DNA of 11,010 nt, taken from JASFQI01 sp050115555 (GTDB lineage Bacteria; Desulfobacterota; DSM-4660; Desulfatiglandales; HGW-15). Below are positions 1 through 5,229 of the stretch, piece after piece. The position numbers were made by a program, and so were the translations under genes. Every line of letters starts with the position of its first letter. The first letter of the stretch is position 1. The stretch is from NCBI GenBank assembly GCA_050115555.1, contig JASFQI010000150.1:1-11010 (forward strand), in the 5' to 3' direction. Under the pieces are notes generated by a model, which saw only the letters and a list, made by a program, of their open reading frames with translations, was not told the origin of the DNA and searched no databases.

Positions 1-2
1 TT

Positions 3-404
3 GCCCGACTCCTCGCCCTCGGCGCGATCGGTTCGATCGTTCCCGTCCTGATCGTTTCGCGAGCCATGATGGCCGAGCTGACCTCCACCTTGCCCTATGC
101 CCGTAGCGGGCCCGGAACGGCCGGGCCCTTTGTTCGAGGGGCCACGGGCAGACGGAGGGCCTCGGCCCTCCTGTTCGGGTTTGCGCTCTGTCTGTTTTGG
201 GGGCTTTCAGGGATCCTCTGTTTTTTCCTGGGCTGGCTTGGAACACGTCTCTTCGCACACCATTGCCGAACGACCTTCGGCGGTGTCACGGGCGACCTCC
301 TAGGCTCCCTGAATGAGCTCCTGGAAACCGGCCTGCTTTTCCTCCTGTGCTGCTTGCCCCATGGGGGAATCCTCTGGTATAGCTGGCTGGACCTTTTGGC
401 CTAG
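3..404 (+). CDS. cobS: Adenosylcobinamide-GDP ribazoletransferase (cobalamin synthase), 5'-truncated
   Basis: The reading frame is open from the first bases of the window, so the N-terminal half lies upstream; 133 residues remain of a family that is usually about 250. CobS is an integral membrane enzyme that joins alpha-ribazole (or its phosphate) to adenosylcobinamide-GDP, the last step of nucleotide-loop assembly. Visible here are hydrophobic membrane segments, a mid-protein stretch with SRAMMAELTSTLPYAR that resembles the family's conserved R...LPYAR region, and the C-terminal signature FGGVTGDLLGSLNELLE, which matches the conserved GG-TGD-x-G-(A/S)-x2-E-x2-E motif. A final hydrophobic segment ends at the TAG stop. 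The downstream cobD and cbiB genes support the call. The ATG at 66 is internal, not the true start. Confidence 0.9.
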   Translation, partial: ARLLALGAIGSIVPVLIVSRAMMAELTSTLPYARSGPGTAGPFVRGATGRRRASALLFGFALCLFWGLSGILCFFLGWLGTRLFAHHCRTTFGGVTGDLLGSLNELLETGLLFLLCCLPHGGILWYSWLDLLA

Positions 405-480
405 TTTCCAATGGAATCGCCCCGCAGCAAGCTTGAGGAATGCGCGGGCAAAGATAAAACTGCCCCTTCGAAGGTTCCCC

Positions 481-1593
481 ATGAATGATAAACAGGACGT
501 CTCGCTTTCCCGAAGCCATCTTCATCACGATCACGGTGGTCAACCGAATCGGGAGTTCACCCGACTCTCGGTACCTACCGGACCTGTGATGGACTTCAGT
601 GTCAATGTGAACCCCCTCGGGTTTCCGGACATCATCCGCCGGCGCTGGGCCGACCTGATCGAAGGCATCGATGGCTATCCTTCTCTGGAAGGGGATTCCA
701 TCTCCCGGTTCCTGGCAAAGCGCCTGGGAATTCCTCGAACTCAGGTGCTCGCCGGGAACGGCTCCACCGAGATGATCTACCTGATCCCGCGGGTCCTGGA
801 GCTCGGCCGGGTCGCGATCGTCACGCCGTCCTACCACGACTACTACCGTGCATCGGTCCTGGCCGGGGCCGAGGCCGTGAGCGTTTCTTTGTCGGCTGAG
901 GACCAGTTTCAAGCCCCTTCGCATGAAACCCTCGCAAACGCTCTCGAAAACGCAGACGCACTGTGGCTCGGCAATCCGAACAACCCCACGGGGACCCTGT
1001 TCCCCCGTCGACTTCTCGAAGAAACAGCCGCGCGGTTTCCCGGAAAATGGCTCATCGTGGACGAAGCCTTTATGCCGTTTCTGGAGCCCCGGAATCAGGA
1101 GAGCCTGGCCGGGCCTTCCCGCCCGAAAAACGTTCTCGTCGTTCACTCCCTGACCAAATTCTACGGCCTTGCGGGACTGCGGCTCGGCGCGGTCACCGCC
1201 TCTGAAAACGTCATCAAAGCCCTTCGAGATGCCAAGGAGCCCTGGACGGTGAACAGCGTAGCGCAGAATCTGGTTCCCCTCCTCGAGTCATGCGCCGGGT
1301 ACGAAGCTGAAACGCGCACACTGGTGGCCTTAGAACGGCCGCGGCTGTTCCGTGAGCTGGATGCCATGGAAGGACTGGACGTCTTCCCGTCCCATGCCAA
1401 CTTCCTGCTCTTTCGACCACGAAACGAGACGAGCCCGGATGTGCTCATCCGCGAACTCCTGTACCGGGGGATCTGTGTTCGGGACTGTCGAAACTTTCCC
1501 GGCCTCGAGTCGGGGTACTTTCGCATCGCCGTGCGCACCCCTCAGGAGAATGATCGCCTTCTCGAGTCCATGGCCCGCCTTTTCTCGGCGTAA
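481..1593 (+). CDS. cobD: L-threonine-O-3-phosphate decarboxylase, PLP-dependent (CobD type)
   Basis: This encodes 370 residues of a class I/II aminotransferase-fold enzyme, close to the about 364 of Salmonella CobD. It makes (R)-1-amino-2-propanol phosphate, the linker that CbiB attaches to adenosylcobyric acid. Seen: an N-terminal HHDHGG stretch, FSVNVNPLG at about 39-47, GNGSTE at 92-97, the GNPNNPTG cofactor motif at 164-171, VDEAF, and the SLTKFYGLAGLRLG motif with the likely PLP-binding Lys226. The C-terminal FRIAVRTP carries the usual carboxylate-binding Arg. I chose the ATG at 481 because the family N-terminus begins there and GAAGG lies six bases upstream; an in-frame ATG at 313 would overlap cobS by about 90 bases and add residues without family character. 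A histidinol-phosphate aminotransferase is the main alternative, but the HGG start and the cob neighbours argue for CobD. Confidence 0.88.
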   Translation: MNDKQDVSLSRSHLHHDHGGQPNREFTRLSVPTGPVMDFSVNVNPLGFPDIIRRRWADLIEGIDGYPSLEGDSISRFLAKRLGIPRTQVLAGNGSTEMIYLIPRVLELGRVAIVTPSYHDYYRASVLAGAEAVSVSLSAEDQFQAPSHETLANALENADALWLGNPNNPTGTLFPRRLLEETAARFPGKWLIVDEAFMPFLEPRNQESLAGPSRPKNVLVVHSLTKFYGLAGLRLGAVTASENVIKALRDAKEPWTVNSVAQNLVPLLESCAGYEAETRTLVALERPRLFRELDAMEGLDVFPSHANFLLFRPRNETSPDVLIRELLYRGICVRDCRNFPGLESGYFRIAVRTPQENDRLLESMARLFSA

Positions 1594-1639
1594 GACGCGG
1601 GCCCTCAGGTGAGTGTTCCGTTCCATGCAGGAATGACCT

Positions 1640-2626
1640 ATGTTTGAGCCGGCTGTCCTGATGCTGCTTGCCTTTTTTCTGGATCTCCTCATCGGGGATC
1701 CGCCTTACCGCCTGCATCCCATACGCCTCCTCGGACGATGGATCGAAACGGTAGAGAAAGGATTGAGGCGGTGCTCCCTGGACAACAGGGCCGGCGGCAT
1801 GATCCTGGTGGTGCTGGCCTCCGGAATCTCGCTGGGGGTCTTCTTGCTGCTCTCCTTTGCCGCTGCACACGTCCATCCCTGGGCGGCCTTCCTCTTTCAC
1901 CTTTACGTGGCTTACTCCGGCCTGGCGCTCGGGGACCTCCTGCGCCACATCCGGCCGGTGATTCACGGCCTCGAGACAGGGGACCTGACTGCTGCGCGCC
2001 ACGCCCTGGGACGAGTGGTGGGACGGGATGTGGCCGCTCTGGATCGCGAAGCCGTGGTCCGCGCCTCCGTGGAAACCCTGGCTGAAAACTTCGTGGACGG
2101 TTTTCTCAGCCCCCTTTTCTGGTACACCCTGGGGGGGATCACAGCGCCAGGCTTGGGCTTGCCCCCAATCCAGACGGCCCTGGGGGCCCTGCTCCTCTTC
2201 AAGACGGCCAGCACCCTGGATTCCATGGTCGGATACCGGAACGATCGCTACGAGCGGTTCGGGTGGGCCGGCGCCCGCATGGACGACGGGATGAATTTCC
2301 TTCCGGCCCGGCTCTCCATTCCCATTCTGTTTCTGGGGACATGCCTCTCGGGACTCGATCCGTGGCGGGGGCTTCGTACCGCCCTTCGCGACCGCCTCAA
2401 GCACGACTCCCCCAACGCCGGTCACCCGGAAAGCTTTGCCGCTGGGGCCCTCGGTATCCGCCTCGGCGGGCCTACGCAGTACCGCGGTGAGATAAAAAAC
2501 AAACAATGGCTGGGAAAAAGCATCAATAAGGCTGAGATCCATTATATCTCCTTCACTGCCACCCTGATCAAAAGATCGGCCTGGATTGCAATGGCCTTGC
2601 TATTGAGCCCTTTTTTCTTCCAATAA
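1640..2626 (+). CDS. cbiB: Adenosylcobinamide-phosphate synthase
   Basis: CbiB is an inner-membrane enzyme that amidates adenosylcobyric acid with aminopropanol or its phosphate, so it uses the product of the adjacent cobD. The 328-residue length matches the family. Seen: an N-terminal hydrophobic helix, GDPPYRLHP at 19-27, the long motif around YRNDRYERFGWAGARMDD near 198-215, then HDSPNAGHPESFAAGALGIR from 255 and LGGPTQY, the family's C-terminal signature. Several hydrophobic segments support membrane location. AGGA lies eight bases before the ATG, and an in-frame TGA two codons upstream rules out an earlier start. It lies 46 bases after cobD, probably in the same operon. After about position 2490 base composition turns clearly AT-richer and the protein ends in a final hydrophobic helix, without loss of the reading frame. 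Confidence 0.93.
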   Translation: MFEPAVLMLLAFFLDLLIGDPPYRLHPIRLLGRWIETVEKGLRRCSLDNRAGGMILVVLASGISLGVFLLLSFAAAHVHPWAAFLFHLYVAYSGLALGDLLRHIRPVIHGLETGDLTAARHALGRVVGRDVAALDREAVVRASVETLAENFVDGFLSPLFWYTLGGITAPGLGLPPIQTALGALLLFKTASTLDSMVGYRNDRYERFGWAGARMDDGMNFLPARLSIPILFLGTCLSGLDPWRGLRTALRDRLKHDSPNAGHPESFAAGALGIRLGGPTQYRGEIKNKQWLGKSINKAEIHYISFTATLIKRSAWIAMALLLSPFFFQ

Positions 2627-2671
2627 TCCGTCAATCCACCATCATTCAGAATCCGCGTCTTTTGACGTCAC

Positions 2672-2688
2672 CATCCGTAGAACGGATG
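2672..2688 (+). terminator. Perfect hairpin after cbiB, possible end of the cob operon
   Basis: CATCCGT and ACGGATG form a perfect 7-bp stem around a three-base loop, 45 bases after the cbiB stop. No uninterrupted T run follows, only scattered T-rich sequence, so intrinsic termination is unproven. A TGACGTCA palindrome lies just before it at 2663-2670. It could also be an mRNA 3'-end stabiliser. Confidence 0.35.
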
Positions 2689-2745
2689 ATCTTGAATCAC
2701 TCCTTGTTGTTTTCAATAAATTTCACCTCCGACATCGATATTTGC

Positions 2746-2789
2746 TTGACTTTTACTCTCTTGTCATGTAATTCCTTTCAAAGGATATC
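2746..2789 (+). promoter_or_regulatory. Candidate sigma-70 promoter for the H1-like gene
   Basis: In an AT-rich stretch upstream of the lysine-rich gene two overlapping promoter-like pairs can be read: TTGACT (2746-2751) with TGTAAT (2767-2772) at a short 15-base spacing, and TTGTCA (2761-2766) with GATATC (2784-2789) at 17 bases. Neither is perfect. The position just upstream of a gene with a strong ribosome binding site supports a promoter here; which pair is used cannot be decided from sequence. Confidence 0.45.
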
Positions 2790-2823
2790 GAAATATTGTT
2801 CATTCAGCAGGAAAGGAGCGCGT

Positions 2824-3060
2824 ATGGCCACCACTGCCAAGCAGATCCAGTTTCGGCTGAAGCAGCAGAAAAAGAAGCTGCAGAGAGTCAACAAGGAACT
2901 CACAGCGACGAAAAGCAACGTCAAAAAACTGGAAACCCAACTGAAGAAGGCGCAGGCGGCGGAAAAAGCAAAGAAGAAAGTCGCGCCCAAGAAAAAGAAA
3001 GCGGCTCCGAAGAAGAAAGCCGCCAAGAAGAAGGTCGCTGCCAAAAAGAAAAAGAAGTAG
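2824..3060 (+). CDS. Lysine-rich coiled-coil protein with histone-H1-like tail
   Basis: This 78-residue protein has 30 lysines. Residues 8-47 form a charged, leucine-spaced helix with coiled-coil character (LKQQKKKLQRVNKEL, then VKKLETQLKK). Residues 48-78 are a low-complexity tail of Lys, Ala and Pro, with KKVAPKKKK-type repeats resembling the C-terminal tails of bacterial histone-H1-like proteins (Hc1, AlgP). Such tails bind DNA or RNA, so a nucleoid- or ribosome-associated role is plausible, but that is inference and I assign no family name. The start is set by a strong GGAG five bases upstream of ATG 2824; the frame is open further upstream but only through AT-rich non-coding-like sequence. 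The gene is monocistronic, with its own promoter region and a hairpin after the stop. Confidence 0.82.
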   Translation: MATTAKQIQFRLKQQKKKLQRVNKELTATKSNVKKLETQLKKAQAAEKAKKKVAPKKKKAAPKKKAAKKKVAAKKKKK

Positions 3061-3076
3061 CCACCCTTATTCTTAG

Positions 3077-3147
3077 AACAATAACGGGGGCAGAAAAGGA
3101 GCCACACGCCTGAGGGGGTTGTGTTTCCTTTTTCTGTCCCTGTTGTT
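3077..3147 (+). terminator. Long imperfect hairpin after the H1-like gene
   Basis: From GGGGCAGAAAAGGA (starting 3087) the strand can fold onto TTTCCTTTTTCTGTCCC (ending 3140) with only a few mismatches and bulges; ACAC/GTGT pair near the loop, and an outer AACAA/TTGTT pair extends the base at 3077-3081 and 3143-3147. It starts 16 bases after the stop codon, between two convergent genes, so it probably ends transcription of the H1-like gene. A T tract lies inside the right arm rather than after it, which is not the classic intrinsic terminator shape. Confidence 0.5.
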
Positions 3148-3156
3148 TGTGAGGCA

Positions 3157-3175
3157 TCGACAAGGCCTTTATCGA
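3157..3175. repeat. Small near-palindrome in the convergent gap
   Basis: TCGACAAGG faces CCTTTATCGA with one mismatch, one bulge and essentially no loop. It lies after the long hairpin and before an AT-rich patch (about 3189-3260) in which I see nothing else, only a short AAGGT/ACCTT dyad at 3188-3204. It may belong to a bidirectional termination region. Confidence 0.3.
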
Positions 3176-3269
3176 CTCTTCCACAGGAAGGTGAAATAAA
3201 CCTTTAAATTACTCATAAAAAGTTTGAAAATTACATAAAATGCTTCAAAATTTCAGAGCGATCCCTCCC

Positions 3270-3788
3270 CTATTCCATCCCTTGCATGCGACCTGATCCC
3301 AACTCGAAAAGGATGCCCCAGGCCTTCAATTGAGCGCGCATCCGATCCGGATGGGTGCCCCTCCAGAAAATGCGGCCGCAACACGGGCACAGCCGGAGAC
3401 AGGACCCGTGCTGAAAAAGGACATACTCGGGCACGCGATCCCTTACCGAGTCCAAATCCGCGACACGAAGCCGCTCGTTGCAGACCGGGCAACGCTGAAA
3501 CGAAGCATTCGGGTCCAATCGAAGGTCTCTCTCCTCTATCAACTGTCGGAGCTGCTCTTGAATGTGGTCCGATCGAATGAACACACCACCGCCCTGCCGC
3601 TTCAGTGTTTCCCAGCACCGGGTAAGCAGGATTCGATCCTCGCTCCTCAGCAGGATCTCCACGGCACCTTTCGCATACGCCCGCTCGTAGTGCGTATCAT
3701 ACCCGAAGATGCGAAGCCACTTGGCCAGGCGCCCCAACATGCTTTCGGCGAGAAATCGTTCCCTCCCGCGGTTTCCGTCCGGATTCAC
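3270..3788 (-). CDS. Mut7-C RNase-domain protein with C-terminal zinc ribbon
   Basis: The 172 residues follow the Mut7-C (PF01927-type) layout: a PIN-like N-terminal domain beginning FLAESMLGRLAKWLRIFGYD at 12-31, a DRILLTR motif at 51-57, and a zinc ribbon with RCPVCN (Cys100, Cys103) and LCPCCG (Cys134, Cys137), then FWRGTH. The family is predicted to contain RNases, named from the exonuclease Mut-7 C-terminus, but bacterial members are poorly characterised. The start is GTG at 3788-3786: no other start codon lies between it and the conserved FLAE, and an in-frame stop lies nine codons upstream. The ribosome binding site is weak. Two acidic positions differ from the usual pattern: Glu15 where Asp is usual, and Cys58 where LTRD is usual, so catalysis is doubtful. 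The gene is divergent from murA. Confidence 0.85.
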   Translation of the reverse strand: MNPDGNRGRERFLAESMLGRLAKWLRIFGYDTHYERAYAKGAVEILLRSEDRILLTRCWETLKRQGGGVFIRSDHIQEQLRQLIEERDLRLDPNASFQRCPVCNERLRVADLDSVRDRVPEYVLFQHGSCLRLCPCCGRIFWRGTHPDRMRAQLKAWGILFELGSGRMQGME

Positions 3789-3858
3789 GTTGACCCCGTG
3801 CGCAGGATTGTACTACGTTTCTCCCGTAGGCCTTGGGGCGCCTTCGAGAGCGCTTCTG

Positions 3859-3884
3859 CCGATTCAATAGTATCACTATATCGG
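3859..3884. promoter_or_regulatory. Interrupted dyad in the divergent Mut7-C/murA gap
   Basis: CCGAT-tca-ATAGT-atc-ACTATATCGG: the right arm's ten bases pair with two five-base blocks on the left separated by three bases. It is the AT-richest spot of an otherwise GC-rich 183-base divergent region and contains -10-like sequences on both strands (TATATC on plus, TACTAT on minus). It could be an operator or a shared promoter core. I see no convincing -35 partner for either gene. Confidence 0.35.
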
Positions 3885-3971
3885 ACAACCCGCTTTACAA
3901 ACAAGACGCCGGTACATCCCCTTGTGAACCTTGTCGCAACGGCCAAGCGGCTGTATCGGCGGGAACATGCC

Positions 3972-5228
3972 ATGGACAAAATTCTCATTCGAGGAGCGCG
4001 GCCCCTTCGGGGCCGGGTTCGCATCAGCGGTGCCAAAAACGCGGCCCTGCCGATCATCGCCGCCTGCCTTCTGAGCCCCGGGGAGCATTGTCTTCAATCA
4101 ATCCCCCGACTGAAGGACATTCAGACCATTCGAAACATCATGGCCGGCATGGGGACCTCCTTCCGGGAAACCGACGACGGGCTCGTCGTGAACACCTCGG
4201 ATCTGTGCGAGTACGAAGCCCCCTACGATCTGGTGAGGACCATGCGGGCCTCCATCCTGCTCCTGGGCCCCCTGCTCGCCCGGTTGGGCCGTGCCCGAAT
4301 CTCCCTTCCCGGTGGATGTGCCATCGGGGCCCGTCCCGTGAACCTCCACTTGAAGGCACTGGTGGCCATGGGGGCGGACATGCACCTGGACCGAGGATAC
4401 ATCCATGCGCAGGCCGAGAGCCTTCATGGTGCCCAGGTGTTCTTCGATATTCCCACTGTGACCGGCACGGAAAACATCATGATGGCCGCGGTGCGGGCCC
4501 GCGGGCGGACGGTTCTCAAAAACGCGGCAAGGGAGCCGGAGGTCTGCGACCTGGCCGACATGCTCCGCACCATGGGAGCGCGAATCGAGGGGGACGGGAC
4601 CGATACGATCACGATCGAAGGGGTTCAGGAACTCGCTACCGCACGACACACCGTCATCCCGGACCGCATCGAAGCCGGGACGTTCATGATCGCCACCGCC
4701 ATGACGGGCGGGGATGTCCACATCGAGGGGTCCCGCCCCGAACACCTGTCCGCGGTCATCGAAAAGCTGCGAACCGCAGGCGCGGAACTGGAGCCCGAAG
4801 GGAACGGCATACACGTTCTCGGACCGGAAATCCCCCACGCCGTGGACATTCAAACCATGCCCTTTCCCGGATTTCCCACCGACCTCCAGGCCCAGTTCAT
4901 GGCCCTCATGTCCGTGGCCCGGGGGTCCAGCATCATCAAGGAAACCGTGTTCGAAAACCGGTTCATCCACGTCAGCGAGCTCAAACGGATGGGCGCGGAC
5001 ATCGAGATCGACGGTCATCAAGCCCTGGTGCGAGGCCGGGACCACCTGCTCGCCGCTCCGGTAATGGCCACGGACCTGCGCGCCAGCGCCTCCCTGATCC
5101 TGGCAGGCCTCGTGGCGGAAGGGGGGATCACCGAGGTCCGGCGCATCTACCACCTGGACCGGGGTTACGAAGCCCTCGAGGAAAAGTTCCAGCGCCTGGG
5201 CGCGGACATCTGGCGAGAAAAGGTCTGA
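3972..5228 (+). CDS. murA: UDP-N-acetylglucosamine 1-carboxyvinyltransferase
   Basis: MurA transfers enolpyruvate from PEP to UDP-GlcNAc in the cytoplasm, the first committed step of peptidoglycan synthesis. The 418 residues match the family length. Active-site residues are all present: Lys22-Asn23 in SGAKNAALP, Cys116 in PGGCAIGARP (the residue fosfomycin alkylates; members with Asp here are resistant), Arg121, Asp304 in FPTDLQAQF, Arg370 in DLRASASL, and Arg397 in LDRGYE. ATG 3972 fits the family N-terminus (MDKILIRG) and has a modest GGCGGGA seven bases upstream; the open frame upstream is antisense to the Mut7-C gene. Only one base separates its stop from the comEC ATG, indicating one transcript and probable translational coupling. 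Confidence 0.96.
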   Translation: MDKILIRGARPLRGRVRISGAKNAALPIIAACLLSPGEHCLQSIPRLKDIQTIRNIMAGMGTSFRETDDGLVVNTSDLCEYEAPYDLVRTMRASILLLGPLLARLGRARISLPGGCAIGARPVNLHLKALVAMGADMHLDRGYIHAQAESLHGAQVFFDIPTVTGTENIMMAAVRARGRTVLKNAAREPEVCDLADMLRTMGARIEGDGTDTITIEGVQELATARHTVIPDRIEAGTFMIATAMTGGDVHIEGSRPEHLSAVIEKLRTAGAELEPEGNGIHVLGPEIPHAVDIQTMPFPGFPTDLQAQFMALMSVARGSSIIKETVFENRFIHVSELKRMGADIEIDGHQALVRGRDHLLAAPVMATDLRASASLILAGLVAEGGITEVRRIYHLDRGYEALEEKFQRLGADIWREKV

Positions 5229-5229
5229 C

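Noticed and set aside
313..480. Upstream extension of cobD to ATG 313
   Set aside because: It would overlap the cobS coding end by about 90 bases and add residues unlike the family; ATG 481 has a ribosome binding site and the expected N-terminus.
405..480. Possible regulatory element or riboswitch between cobS and cobD
   Set aside because: The 76-base gap is too short for a cobalamin riboswitch and I see no B12-box-like or terminator structure in it.
1445..2542. 365-codon open frame on the minus strand
   Set aside because: It is antisense to cobD and cbiB, which have strong family motifs; no motif or ribosome binding site supports the minus-strand frame.
2662..2823. Upstream extension of the H1-like gene by 54 codons
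   Set aside because: This part is AT-rich, covers the promoter-like sequences and ignores the strong ribosome binding site before ATG 2824.
3330..3971. Upstream extension of murA by 214 codons
   Set aside because: The frame is merely open opposite the Mut7-C gene; MurA begins MDKILIRG at 3972 and its active-site numbering then fits the family.
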